This document shows, in pieces, positions 35,885 to 44,839 of a stretch of 64,000 nucleotides of DNA. The DNA comes from Palsa-461 sp963768185. GTDB lineage: Bacteria; Actinomycetota; Acidimicrobiia; Acidimicrobiales; RAAP-2. A model generated the notes under the pieces. That model had not been told where the DNA came from. It worked only from the letters and a program-made list of their open reading frames with translations, and searched no databases. Position 1 is the stretch's first letter, and the number at the start of each line of letters is the position of its first letter. A program made the position numbers and the translations under genes. The stretch spans positions 62,001 through 126,000 of the forward strand of contig CAVYGS010000004.1 of assembly GCA_963768185.1 (NCBI GenBank), given 5' to 3'.

Positions 35885-36409
35885 TCAGGCCTCGCTCTCG
35901 CCCGCATCATCGACGGCGGGTACTTCGACGCCGGGCGACTCCTCCGGAGGCTCGGGCGCATCGGCGGTCGACGAATCGATATCTGACGCATCGGCGGCGG
36001 ACGGCGCGGCCCCCTCGACATCGCCACCGCGTGGGCGACGGTCACCCGGGCCGCGACCTTCACGACCATCGCGACCGTCACGACCATCGCGTCCGTCACG
36101 ACCGCCTCGACCACCACGACCGCCCGGACGCTCGGTCACGGTGCGCTGCGTGTAGGGCAGCAGCACGAGTTCGCGCGCGGTCTTGATTGCAAGGGCGATG
36201 CCGCGCTGATGTTGCGCGCAGTTGCCGGTGACTCGTCGGGAACGGATCTTGCCGCGGTCGCTCATGTATTTGCGCAGCATCGAGACGTCCTTGTAGTCGA
36301 CCCACACGATGTGGTCGCGACACAGCGCGCAGGGCTTTTTCTTGACCCGGCGCCCGGCGTCTTTGGAGGTGCGACGCGTGCTCGTGGTGCGGAGGTTTCC
36401 TCTCGCCAT
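35885..36409 (-). CDS. rpsR: 30S ribosomal protein S18 with long C-terminal extension
   Basis: 174 residues from ATG 36409; S18 is normally 75-90. The core is standard: KKKPCALCRDHIVWVDYKDV with a CxxC, SDRGKIRSRRVTGNCAQHQR and IALAIKTARELVLLPYTQRT. After residue 95 comes a GRGGRGGRDGRDGRDGRDGR tract, then an acidic Ser/Asp/Glu/Pro tail to the stop. Start and ssb stop overlap as TAATG. The extension is unusual and may be a disordered RNA-binding or regulatory tail. Confidence 0.94.
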   Translation of the reverse strand: MARGNLRTTSTRRTSKDAGRRVKKKPCALCRDHIVWVDYKDVSMLRKYMSDRGKIRSRRVTGNCAQHQRGIALAIKTARELVLLPYTQRTVTERPGGRGGRGGRDGRDGRDGRDGREGRGPGDRRPRGGDVEGAAPSAADASDIDSSTADAPEPPEESPGVEVPAVDDAGESEA

Positions 36410-36867
36410 TAGAAGGGTTCCTCCTCGGCCGAGTAGCTCGGCGGTTCGTTGGACGGCGCCGGGCCACGAGACGGCCCGCGTCCGCCACCGTCGCTCGGAC
36501 CTCGGCGGTCGTTCTTGGTCACCTGGGCGGTCGCCCACCGCAGCGACGGGCCGATCTCATCGGCGACCACTTCGACCTTGGAGCGCTTGTCGCCGTCTTG
36601 GGACTCCCAGCTGCGCTGCTCGAGACGGCCGGCCACCATGACGCGGGCGCCGCGGCTGAGCGACTCGCTCACGTTCTCGGCCATCTCCCGCCAGCACACC
36701 ACGTCGAAGAAGCTCGTGGCCTCCTCCCACTCCTGGGTCTGGCGGTTCTGCCAGCGACGGTTGACCGCCAGGCCGAAGCTCGCGGTGGCCTGCCCGGTGT
36801 TGGTGAAGCGAAGCTCGGGGTCGCGGGTGATGTTGCCGACCAGCACGACCGAGTTGTCCGTGGGCAT
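36409..36867 (-). CDS. ssb: Single-stranded DNA-binding protein
   Basis: 152 residues from ATG 36867, preceded by AAAGGAGAG. OB fold: NSVVLVGNITRDPELRFTNT, GQATASFGLAVNRRWQNR, FFDVVCWREMAENVSESLSR. Flexible Gly/Pro-rich linker and the acidic protein-interaction tip ending EEEPF, as in actinobacterial SSB. Between rpsF and rpsR, the conserved order. Confidence 0.96.
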   Translation of the reverse strand: MPTDNSVVLVGNITRDPELRFTNTGQATASFGLAVNRRWQNRQTQEWEEATSFFDVVCWREMAENVSESLSRGARVMVAGRLEQRSWESQDGDKRSKVEVVADEIGPSLRWATAQVTKNDRRGPSDGGGRGPSRGPAPSNEPPSYSAEEEPF

Positions 36868-36895
36868 GGTTCTCTCCTTTCTTGGCGCGCCCGGC

Positions 36896-37243
36896 TCAGC
36901 CGGCCGGGGTCGCCGAGGGCTCGGGGGCGTCGTGCCCCTTGGCACGGCCGGCCACCTGCTCGGGCAGGCGGATGACCTTGTGGCGGATGACCTCGTCGGC
37001 CAGCGACAGCAACCGATCGAGATCGCTGACGGTCTGGGTCTCCCCGGTCAGCTCTATCAGGACGTAGTAACCCTCCCGACGGTGCTTGACCTCGTACGCG
37101 AAGGGACGGCGCCCCCAGCGTTCGACGGTTCCGGGGTTGCCACCCGACGAACGGATCGTCTCGAGCGTCCGGTCGACCACGCCCTGGATCGCCGACGGAT
37201 CCGCGCCGGCGTCGAAGATGACCATGACTTCATAGGGCCGCAT
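36896..37243 (-). CDS. rpsF: 30S ribosomal protein S6
   Basis: 115 residues. MRPYEVMVIFDAGADPSAIQ and GRRPFAYEVKHRREGYYVLI are S6. First gene of the S6-SSB-S18-L9 operon, 28 bp upstream of ssb. A C-terminal KGHDAPEPSATPAG extension is slightly longer than usual. Confidence 0.95.
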   Translation of the reverse strand: MRPYEVMVIFDAGADPSAIQGVVDRTLETIRSSGGNPGTVERWGRRPFAYEVKHRREGYYVLIELTGETQTVSDLDRLLSLADEVIRHKVIRLPEQVAGRAKGHDAPEPSATPAG

Positions 37244-37383
37244 GCGGCCTCACCTCCCTCTGGACCGGCGCCCCAGGGGCGTCGGGCCCCGCACGATGCG
37301 GAGCAGGGTGATCGTGTGCGCCCCGAGGGGCGACGATCGGCGGAGCGATGTTACTCCAAGGGCCGGCGGACCCGGCCGGGGAC

Positions 37384-38235
37384 CTAGGGCTGCTGCTCTG
37401 GCCCGATCGCGTGACGGAGCTCATCGGAGGACCGATAGCTCTCCGCCTCGGTCGGGAAGGCCCCGGTGCGCACGTCGGATGCAAAGGCTGCGAGCGCCTT
37501 GGTGGCGTCCTCGGCGAGGTTGGCGTACTGGCGCACGAACTTGGCGATCCGCCGCGTGCCCAGTCCGAGGACGTCGTGGAAGACGAGGACCTGCCCGTCG
37601 CATCCGGGGCCGGCCCCGATGCCGATGGTGGGCACGTCGACCGCCGCGGTGACCGCCGACCCCACCGCGTCGGGGACACCCTCGATCACCATCGCAAAAC
37701 AGCCGGCCGCCGCGATCGCCGTGGCATCGGCGATGAGCGCAGTCGCGGCGTCGACGTCGCGACCCTGCACCCGCATGCCGCCCATGGCGTGCACCGACTG
37801 GGGGGTGAGTCCGATGTGCCCCATGACCGGGATCTCGGCGTTCACGATCGCCTCGATCGCCGGCACCCGCTTGCGGCCACCCTCGAGCTTGACGCACCCG
37901 GCGCCGGCTCGGATGAGGCGGGCCGCGTTGCGGACCGTCTCCTCGACGCTCACGTGGTAGCTCATCCAGGGCATGTCGCCCACGATCAGACAATCGGGCT
38001 TGGCCCGAGCGACCGCGCCGACGTGGTGCTCCATGTCGTCGATGGTCACGTGCAACGTGTCCTCGTAGCCGAGGACGTTGTCGGCGACGGTGTCGCCGAC
38101 CAAGATGATGTCCACACCGGCCGCCGAGGCGATCGAGGCGGTCGGTTGGTCGTATGCGGTGACCATGACCAGCGGCTCGGCCCCGTCCCGGCGCTTGCGC
38201 GCCCGGACCGTGCGGACGCTGGGCTTGGGGCTCAC
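37384..38235 (-). CDS. panB: 3-methyl-2-oxobutanoate hydroxymethyltransferase
   Basis: First step of pantothenate (vitamin B5) synthesis, adding a hydroxymethyl group from 5,10-methylene-THF to ketoisovalerate. 283 residues: VMVTAYDQPTASIASAAGVD, ILVGDTVADNVLGYEDTLHV, MEHHVGAVARAKPDCLIVGD and MGHIGLTPQSVHAMGGMRVQ are family landmarks. Start ATG 38235 overlaps the DUF5318 stop by four bases. Confidence 0.95.
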   Translation of the reverse strand: MSPKPSVRTVRARKRRDGAEPLVMVTAYDQPTASIASAAGVDIILVGDTVADNVLGYEDTLHVTIDDMEHHVGAVARAKPDCLIVGDMPWMSYHVSVEETVRNAARLIRAGAGCVKLEGGRKRVPAIEAIVNAEIPVMGHIGLTPQSVHAMGGMRVQGRDVDAATALIADATAIAAAGCFAMVIEGVPDAVGSAVTAAVDVPTIGIGAGPGCDGQVLVFHDVLGLGTRRIAKFVRQYANLAEDATKALAAFASDVRTGAFPTEAESYRSSDELRHAIGPEQQP

Positions 38236-38588
38236 AGCGCCCGTCCGCTGCGCCGACGCTCCCTCCGACCGCCGGCCGGGTACTTACGGGTCAGGTGGTG
38301 CCACGCGCAGTCGGGGCACACCTCGACGTCGTAGCAGAGGACCGGCTCGGTGCGACGGCGCAGCCGATTGAGCTCCTTGGGTGTGCCGGGGCACAGACCC
38401 CCGGGTGGGAGTCGCGACCCGAAGACGTAGGTGACCTCGACGGTGTCGGCGTCCTCGCAGATCGGGCAGCGCTCGTGCAGCGGCTTGCCGACGTTGCGCG
38501 CCGCGCGGAGAAGCTCGGGGTGGGCGTCGCAGACGTCCTCGCGACCGAGCCGGCCCTTTTGCACGTCGCGGACCACCGCGTTGCGCAC
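38232..38588 (-). CDS. DUF5318 family protein
   Basis: Zinc-ribbon-like protein of actinobacteria (Rv0049 type): GRLGREDVCDAHPELLRAAR, CPICEDADTVEVTYVFGSRL and DVEVCPDCAWHHLTRKYPAG with four Cys. From GTG 38588 it is 118 residues. The family N-terminus (DVEYRLVRNAVV) continues upstream in frame without a start; ATG 38664 lies in another frame, so a one-base error near 38630 is likely and the true gene probably begins there. Function unknown; neighbour of panB, ino1 and padR as in mycobacteria. Confidence 0.85.
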   Translation of the reverse strand: MRNAVVRDVQKGRLGREDVCDAHPELLRAARNVGKPLHERCPICEDADTVEVTYVFGSRLPPGGLCPGTPKELNRLRRRTEPVLCYDVEVCPDCAWHHLTRKYPAGGRRERRRSGRAL

Positions 38589-38771
38589 GAGGCGATATTC
38601 GACGTCGGCCTCGCGGTGGCGGGTCGTCGGACTTGGGGTCCCCCGGTCCGTGCGACAACGTCATGGTGAGAAAGGCTACCCCTCCCCCCTGACAGCGATG
38701 CCTCTCCAGGAGCGTCCCCAGGGCCGCGTCGGCCCAGGTCGAGGCCGTCGCCGGCCCGATGTGGAAAACGT

Positions 38772-39188
38772 TCAGTCGCGCAGGGAGGCATCCCAGGCCG
38801 CTTGCGCGGCCCGGGTAGCCGCCGACTCGGCACGGCTGTCGGGCGGTGACTCGCCGCCCACAGTCGCCCAGTACTCGACTCCGTAGTGCAAAAGGCCGTC
38901 CCGGGTGCGCCAGGACGCGCCGGCGCCGAAGCGCTGGCCACCGGGCGCCCGCACGGTCACCTCAGCTGCCGCTCCGGTCTCGTCGCCGAACACTCGGTGG
39001 ACCGTCATGACCCCCCAGGGCTCGGGATAGCTCCGCTGGAACTCCACGATCGAGTCGCGGCCGTCCAGGCGTTCCGCGGTGGCGGGCATGTCCACGATGG
39101 CGTCCTCGTGCAGGCACGCCCGGGCGCCTTCCCAGTCCCGCGCCTGATACGCCTCGTAGAGGGCGCGAACTACCACGACTGGGTTCAC
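38772..39188 (-). CDS. NTF2/SnoaL-like protein
   Basis: 138 residues. NPVVVVRALYEAYQARDWEG, ACLHEDAIVDMPATAERLDG and RDSIVEFQRSYPEPWGVMTV fit the NTF2-like (SnoaL) fold of small enzymes and binding proteins. No catalytic assignment possible. Confidence 0.75.
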   Translation of the reverse strand: MNPVVVVRALYEAYQARDWEGARACLHEDAIVDMPATAERLDGRDSIVEFQRSYPEPWGVMTVHRVFGDETGAAAEVTVRAPGGQRFGAGASWRTRDGLLHYGVEYWATVGGESPPDSRAESAATRAAQAAWDASLRD

Positions 39189-39224
39189 GGCGAGTGACCG
39201 TAGCGGCCGACTGGGAAGGAGGGT

Positions 39225-39421
39225 CTAGAGCTCCGCGAACTCCACCGTGCGGGTCAGGACCGGGCGCCACACCTGCCGCATGGCGTCCCACTGCATGCGC
39301 TGCCCACAGTGGAACGACTCGGTCCCAGGCCACCGTTCGCACCACGCCATCTCCTCGGGCGCGGCTGCCCATCGGTGAACAACCCGCCGTGGCATCCCCA
39401 GGTGGGGCAGTCCCAATCCAT
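39225..39421 (-). CDS. Small Cys-rich protein, probable frame break
   Basis: ATG 39421 starts MDWDCPTWGCHGGLFTDGQP, then the coding continues in a second frame as EEMAWCERWPGTESFHCGQR and WDAMRQVWRPVLTRTVEFAE to a stop at 39225. About 65 residues with two Cys pairs, zinc-ribbon-like. The frame changes at a CCCGAGGAG stretch near 39355. No family recognised; moderate doubt that it is a gene. Confidence 0.4.
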
Positions 39422-39537
39422 GCTCTGGAAACTGCCCAAGGACGGAAAAATCACGCCTGAGTAGCAAATCAGGCAGGAAATCGGTCGGCGCACTGCGGGT
39501 GACGAGTGATCCAGTGCACCAAAATAGCTTGCGTCGT

Positions 39538-39554
39538 TATATCGACGCGATATA
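39538..39554. promoter_or_regulatory. PadR operator candidate
   Basis: Perfect palindrome TATATCGACGCGATATA, 10 bp before the PadR start codon. It fits the inverted-repeat operators that PadR-family repressors bind in their own promoters and would control padR and ino1 together. Confidence 0.75.
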
Positions 39555-39564
39555 GTGCTCCGCA

Positions 39565-40190
39565 ATGTTGGATCTGGCGCTCCTGGGGCTTCTCGACGAA
39601 GGCCCGCAGCACGGCTACGAGCTCCGCAAGCAGCTACGCACCCAGTTCGGACTGCTGGCCAACGTGTCGTTCGGGTCCATCTACCCGGCCCTGTCCAGGC
39701 TGGAGTTGGGCGGGGCGGTCGAAACGGTCGAGGCGCCGCCGCAGCTGGCCATCGCGCCTCCCGACCGGGTCACTGAGCGGCGAGCGGGCGGCCATGCGAG
39801 CCCGGCGTCGAGTCGCGTCCGCGGGGTCGCCGATCGCGCAAGGTGTACCGGATCACCCCGGCCGGACGACAGTTTTTCCTCGCCCGGCTCACCGACCCGG
39901 CGGCCGACGACGCCCGGAGCTTCTCGCTGCGGCTGTCGCTCGCCCGCCACATGGACCCGGCCGATCGCCTCGCCCTGATGGAGCGGCGGCGCGCCCAGCT
40001 CATCCAGCAGAGGGCCGAGATCCCGGCGCAGGAGCACCTCCAACTTGATGACTACGCACAGTCGGTCGCCGAGCACATGGCAGCAGGGGTCGAGCAGGAC
40101 ATCGCCTGGCTCGACCGTTTGATTGAGTCCGAGCGCGGCAACGACGCATCGGCGGAGCCGGCCCGGCGGAGGACCCGCCGGACGGCGTGA
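39565..40190 (+). CDS. PadR-family transcriptional regulator (frame breaks)
   Basis: From ATG 39565: MLDLALLGLLDEGPQHGYEL and FGLLANVSFGSIYPALSRLE form the winged helix of PadR, with a wing rich in Arg. Coding shifts frame twice, near 39765 (GSLSGERAAMRARRRVASAG) and 39830 (KVYRITPAGRQFFLARLTDP), before the C-terminal helical domain ends at 40190. About 208 residues corrected. Overlap with the TG of the next gene region and shared palindrome suggest a padR-ino1 operon, the same pair as in mycobacteria (Rv0047c-Rv0046c). The breaks look like sequencing errors. Confidence 0.85.
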
Positions 40191-40201
40191 AGGGAGACAG
40201 C

Positions 40202-41299
40202 ATGACAGCCATCCGCGTCGCCATCGCCGGAGTGGGGAACTGCGCCAGCTCGCTGATCCAAGGGATCTTCTATTACAAGGCGGCCGACCCCAACGAGTCG
40301 GTCCCTGGCCTGATGCACGTCGTGCTCGGTGGCTATCACGTGGGCGACGTCGAGCCGGTGGCGGCCTTCGACGTCGACGCCACCAAGGTCGGCATGGATC
40401 TCTCGAAGGCGATCTTTGCCGGCCAGAACAACACCATCCGGTTCGCCGAGGTTGGGTATCTCGGCGTGACCGTCCAGCGCGGCCCGACGTTCGATGGGCT
40501 CGGCCGTTACTACCGCGACGTCGTGGAGGAGTCCCCGCTCGCACCGGTCGACGTCGCCCAGACGCTCCGTGACACTCGCGCTGACGTCCTCGTCTCGTAC
40601 CTCCCCGTCGGGTCAGAGGAGGCCCAGCGCCACTACGCGCGAGGCCGCCATCGACGCCGGAGTCGCCTTCGTGAACGCGATCCCGGTGTTCATCGCCTCG
40701 GACCCCGAGTGGGCCCGCCGGTTCCGGGACGCTGGTGTCCCCATCATCGGCGACGACATCAAGAGCCAGGTCGGCTCGACGATCGTGCATCGCATCCTGA
40801 CCAGGCTGTTCGAGGACCGGGGCCTCGCCCTCGACCACACCTACCAGCTGAACGTGGGCGGGAACATGGACTTCCGCAACATGCTCGAGCGCGACCGGCT
40901 GGAGTCGAAGAAGATCTCGAAGACCCAGGCCGTGACCAGCCAGATGGAGCACGCACCGCTGCCCCCCGACGACGTCCACATCGGGCCGTCCGACCACGTG
41001 CCGTGGCTGGCCGACCGCAAGTGGGCGTACATCCGCATGGAGGGACGCAACTTCGGCGACGTCCCGCTCAACCTCGAGTTGAAGCTCGAGGTGTGGGACT
41101 CCCCCAACTCGGCGGGGGTGATCATCGACGCCGTCCGCTGCGCCAAGCTCGCTCTCGACCGCAAGATCGGCGGCCCGCTCTCGGGCCCTCGGCCTATCTC
41201 ATGAAGTCCCCGCCGGTGCAGTACCGCGACGAAGTGGCACGCGAGATGGTCGAGCAGTTCGCTGCCGGTGGCGTGCAGGAGACCTGGCCGAAGGGCTGA
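40202..41299 (+). CDS. ino1: Inositol-3-phosphate synthase (two frame breaks)
   Basis: Converts glucose-6-phosphate to myo-inositol-3-phosphate for phosphatidylinositol lipids and related metabolites. ATG 40202 follows AAGGGAGA. The N-terminus TAIRVAIAGVGNCASSLIQG is the NAD-binding region. Frame breaks near 40638 (at GCGCGAGG) and near 41190 divide the gene: the middle contains AAIDAGVAFVNAIPVFIASD, SQVGSTIVHRILTRL and LNVGGNMDFRNMLERDRLES; the end reads SAYLMKSPPVQYRDEVAREM. About 364 residues, the size of the actinobacterial enzyme. Likely intact in the living cell. Confidence 0.93.
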   Translation: MTAIRVAIAGVGNCASSLIQGIFYYKAADPNESVPGLMHVVLGGYHVGDVEPVAAFDVDATKVGMDLSKAIFAGQNNTIRFAEVGYLGVTVQRGPTFDGLGRYYRDVVEESPLAPVDVAQTLRDTRADVLVSYLPVGSEEAQRHYARGRHRRRSRLRERDPGVHRLGPRVGPPVPGRWCPHHRRRHQEPGRLDDRASHPDQAVRGPGPRPRPHLPAERGREHGLPQHARARPAGVEEDLEDPGRDQPDGARTAAPRRRPHRAVRPRAVAGRPQVGVHPHGGTQLRRRPAQPRVEARGVGLPQLGGGDHRRRPLRQARSRPQDRRPALGPSAYLMKSPPVQYRDEVAREMVEQFAAGGVQETWPKG

Positions 41300-42712
41300 G
41301 GTGTGCTAGGCGTCGGCCTGCGCCGGCCCACCACTCGCACAGGCGACGCGTCGCCTCCTCCTCGCCCGACGGGCCCTCCTCGATCCGGAGCTCGAGGAGG
41401 AAGTCGAGCGCTCGTCCGACGACGGGCCCGGGCGGGACCCCGAGGACCGCCATCACCCGGTTGCCGTCGAGATCGGGGCGCATCGCGTCGAGCTCTTCGC
41501 GTTCGCGCAACTCGAGGATCCGGTGTTCGAGCTCGTCCATGCGGCGTCCGAGCGCCCGTGCCTTGGCCGCGTTGCGCGTGGTGCAGTCGCTACGGGTGAA
41601 CTCGTTGAGCCGATCAAGGAGTGGGCCGGCATCGCGGACGTAGCGGCGCACCGCCTTGTCCGTCCACCCGAGCTGGTACGTGTGGAACCGCAGATGCAGC
41701 TCGACCAGCCGCGTCACCGTGTCGATCTCGTCGTTGGGGTACCGCAGCGCCTCCATGCGCTCGCGGGTCATGCGCGCCCCGACCACCTCATGGTGGTGGA
41801 AGGTGACGACCCCGCCGGGGGCGAACGCCCGCGTCTTGGGCTTGCCCACGTCGTGGAACAGGGCAGCGAGGCGCAGGAGCCGGTCGCGGCTCGTGCGGTC
41901 GACCACGGCGAAGGTGTGGGCGAGCACGTCCTTGTGGCGGTGGATCGGGTCTTGCTCCAGGGCCAGCGCCGGCAGCTCGGGGAAGAACTCGCCGGCGAGA
42001 CCGGTCTGGACGACCAGCCACAGCCCGACCGAGGGGGTCTCCACCATGACGAGCCGGTCGAGCTCGCCGCGGATCCGCTCGGCCGAGACGATCGACAGGC
42101 GCCCGTGCCCGGTGCGGATGGCCTCGACGAGGTCGTCCTCGGGCTTGAGCCCGTATCCGGCGACAAAACGGGCTGCCCGGAGCATGCGCAGCGGGTCGTC
42201 GTCGAAGGAGACGTCGGGGCCGAGCGGCGTGCGCAGCACGCCGGCCGCCAGGTCGTCCAGTCCATGGAAGGGGTCGATGAGCACGAAGTCGGACAGGCGC
42301 AGCGCCATCGCGTTGACGGTGAAGTCGCGCTCGAGAGGTCGCGCTCGATGTCGTCGTCGAAGGTCACCTCGGGTTTACGCGAGTCGGGCCGGTAGGCCTC
42401 GGCGCGATGCGTCGTGATCTCGTAATGCAGTCCCCGGCGGGAGCACCCGATCGTGCCGAAGCGTGCGCCCTGGGTCCAGACCGAATCGGCCCAGCCCGAA
42501 ACGATGGCCTCGGTCTCCTCGGGGCGGGCGTCGGTCGTCAGGTCGAGGTCTCGCTGGTCTCCCGGCCGCGCCCCGTCAGCGTCGGGCATGAGGGCGTCGC
42601 GCACCGACCCGCCGACCAAATAGAGCCGCTTGTGGGCGCGCTCGAACAGGCCCGCAAGCTCTTCGGTGGCCTCGACCAGATGCCGAAACCGTTCCGGCAC
42701 AGTCGGCGACAC
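41199..42712 (-). CDS. cca: CCA tRNA nucleotidyltransferase (frame break)
   Basis: Adds or repairs the 3' CCA of tRNAs. Start GTG 42712. The N-terminal nucleotidyltransferase domain has KRLYLVGGSVRDALMPDADG and RDLDLTTDARPEETEAIVSG. After FDDDIERDL the frame changes near 42340 and continues as VNAMALRLSDFVLIDPFHGL, DPLRMLRAARFVAGYGLKPE and the HD domain with LAALFHDVGKPKTRAFAPGG. Actinobacterial PcnA/CCA type with a C-terminal HD domain. The apparent C-terminus overlaps the end of ino1 by about 100 bp on the opposite strand, so the true stop may be near 41305. Confidence 0.92.
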
Positions 42713-42766
42713 GCGTCCACGGTAGTGGACCTCGGTTCGGCCACTGCGACCGGTTAGCGTTGCTCG

Positions 42767-44839
42767 GTGCTGTTGCGCGGTGTCCGTTGCGCCCTGGCGG
42801 CAGCGGTCGCAACCGGGTCCTTCCTCCTGGTGCTGCCCACGCGGGGATCGGCAGGGGCCGCCGGAGCGCAGCTGTCGCTCGTGTTGCTCGGCCAGGATCC
42901 GACCGTGACGCCGGCTGCCCCCGGGGATCCAGCCTCGTTCACCGTCACAGTGGGGATGACCGGAACGCCTCCCGGGGCGGAGATCGGGCTTTCCTTCTAT
43001 TCGAAGCTGCACACCCCCTCGGCGTTCGAACAGACCCTGTCGGCCCCTCCGAGCGACCTGCTCGACATGGTGGCCCCCCAGCCGATCGCCGCGCTCAGGC
43101 GAGTCGATGGCGGCGTGCAGCTCACGACGACGGTCGTGGTCGGCAACACCGCTGCCCCCTCCGGCTCGGCCACGGTCAACCTCGACTGCACGCCCGGGAC
43201 TCTCCTCTGCTCGGGCGTCTACCCGGTCGTCGTACAGCTCTTCAACGCCGCGGGTTCGGTCGTCTCGCACTTCACCACGTACCTGACCTACGAGGAAACG
43301 AAGAGCGCGACTCCGCTGGTCTTCACATGGGTGGTGCCAATGGGTTCGGTGACCCAGATCCGCACCACCGGGTCGCTCGGCGAGGCGATTCCCCCGCTCA
43401 ACGCGTCGCGTGCGAAACATCTCGAAGCGCTCGGCGAGGAGCTGGCCACCAACCCCGGGGTGCAGGTGTCGGTCGCTCCCAGCCCGGCCACGTTGGAGCG
43501 TCTCGAGCACTCCAGCGCGCCCGACGCGCCCGACGCGCTCGGAGCGTTGCATTGGCTCCAAAAGCTTGCCGCGCAGAGCCCGCACCGGCTGGTCGCCCAG
43601 CCCTATGTACCGATCAATCTCTCGCAGATCGCCGCCGCCGGGATCTCGACCGAGATCAAGGGTCAGAAGACCCGAGCGAACGCGATCGTGACCCTGGCCG
43701 GGCTGACGTCAGCCGAGGTGCCTTGGCAGACCTGGGTGGCAACCGGGCAAGTCGGACCGGCGATCGGGGGCGGGATGCACGACGTGGGGGCGACGACCCT
43801 GGTGCTCCCCGATACCGACCTGCCCCCGGCCACCGAGGAGGCGCACGCGACGTGGTCTCAGCCCTTCTCGCTCTCGCTCGGCCATGGCCAGAGCGTGACC
43901 GCGGCGGTGTCCAACTCGATGCTCTCGACTTACTTCACCTCGCAGCCCAACGACCCCGTGCTCGCCGCGAACCAGCTGCTGGCCGATCTCGCGTTCATCC
44001 AGTCCGAGCTCCCGGGCGTGAGCAACACCCGTGGCGTGATCGCCGTGCCCCCGCCCTCGTGGGACCCCAACCCGCACTTCGTCGAAGCGCTCGTGGCCGG
44101 GCTGTCGAACAACCCGGTCATCGCCACCGCCACCCTTAGCGGCTTCTTCGCGACGGTGCAGGCGGGCGTCAACGACGCGGCGTCGACGCGGCGGCTGCCC
44201 ACCGGAACCGGTGGCTCGACGATCTCGTCTTCCGAGGCCGCTTCATTCGTGGCCGCGCGCAACCAGATCACCGGCTTCGACGCGGCGGCGCAGGGACAGC
44301 CCGCTGTCGTCAATCAGCTCGAGGATCTGCTGCTCACCTCCGAGTCGGACCAGCTCTCCCCACAGCGCCAACGCGCCGGCTTGGCCGTCTTCGAGCAGCA
44401 CCTCGCGAACGAGCTCGGCGACATCCAGGTCGTGAAGAGCACAGTGACGCTCACGGCGCGCACCGCCACGATCCCGATCACCATCGTGTCGACGGCGGCC
44501 TTCCCCGTGCGGGCCACGCTCACGCTTTCCAGCCCCAAGCTCCAGTTCCCCAACGGCCGGTCGCGCAACGTGTTGATCGACCACCCGACCAACTCCACCC
44601 AGATCGAGGTGCGTGCCCGGACATCGGGCGACCTCCCGCTGAGCTTCACGCTCACCTCACCGAACGACGGGTTGGTGATCGAGCGCGGGAGCTTTACCGT
44701 GCGTTCCACGGCGACCTCCATCGTCGGCATCGTGCTCACCCTGGCCGCCGCCGTGGTGTTGATCGGTTGGTGGACCCGCACCTGGGCGCGCGGTCGCCGC
44801 GTCCGGCGCGCCCGCGCCCGTCGGGGCGCGCCAGCGTGA
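42767..44839 (+). CDS. DUF6049 family membrane-anchored protein
   Basis: 690 residues: signal peptide at the N-terminus (ALAAAVATGSFLLVLPTRGS), a long secreted region with beta-rich repeats, and a C-terminal anchor helix (TSIVGIVLTLAAAVVLIGWW) plus basic tail. Between the CCA gene and murJ in many actinobacteria (Rv3909 type), and proposed to act in envelope biology; mechanism unknown. The MutT-like gene that sits here in mycobacteria is absent. Confidence 0.85.
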   Translation: MLLRGVRCALAAAVATGSFLLVLPTRGSAGAAGAQLSLVLLGQDPTVTPAAPGDPASFTVTVGMTGTPPGAEIGLSFYSKLHTPSAFEQTLSAPPSDLLDMVAPQPIAALRRVDGGVQLTTTVVVGNTAAPSGSATVNLDCTPGTLLCSGVYPVVVQLFNAAGSVVSHFTTYLTYEETKSATPLVFTWVVPMGSVTQIRTTGSLGEAIPPLNASRAKHLEALGEELATNPGVQVSVAPSPATLERLEHSSAPDAPDALGALHWLQKLAAQSPHRLVAQPYVPINLSQIAAAGISTEIKGQKTRANAIVTLAGLTSAEVPWQTWVATGQVGPAIGGGMHDVGATTLVLPDTDLPPATEEAHATWSQPFSLSLGHGQSVTAAVSNSMLSTYFTSQPNDPVLAANQLLADLAFIQSELPGVSNTRGVIAVPPPSWDPNPHFVEALVAGLSNNPVIATATLSGFFATVQAGVNDAASTRRLPTGTGGSTISSSEAASFVAARNQITGFDAAAQGQPAVVNQLEDLLLTSESDQLSPQRQRAGLAVFEQHLANELGDIQVVKSTVTLTARTATIPITIVSTAAFPVRATLTLSSPKLQFPNGRSRNVLIDHPTNSTQIEVRARTSGDLPLSFTLTSPNDGLVIERGSFTVRSTATSIVGIVLTLAAAVVLIGWWTRTWARGRRVRRARARRGAPA

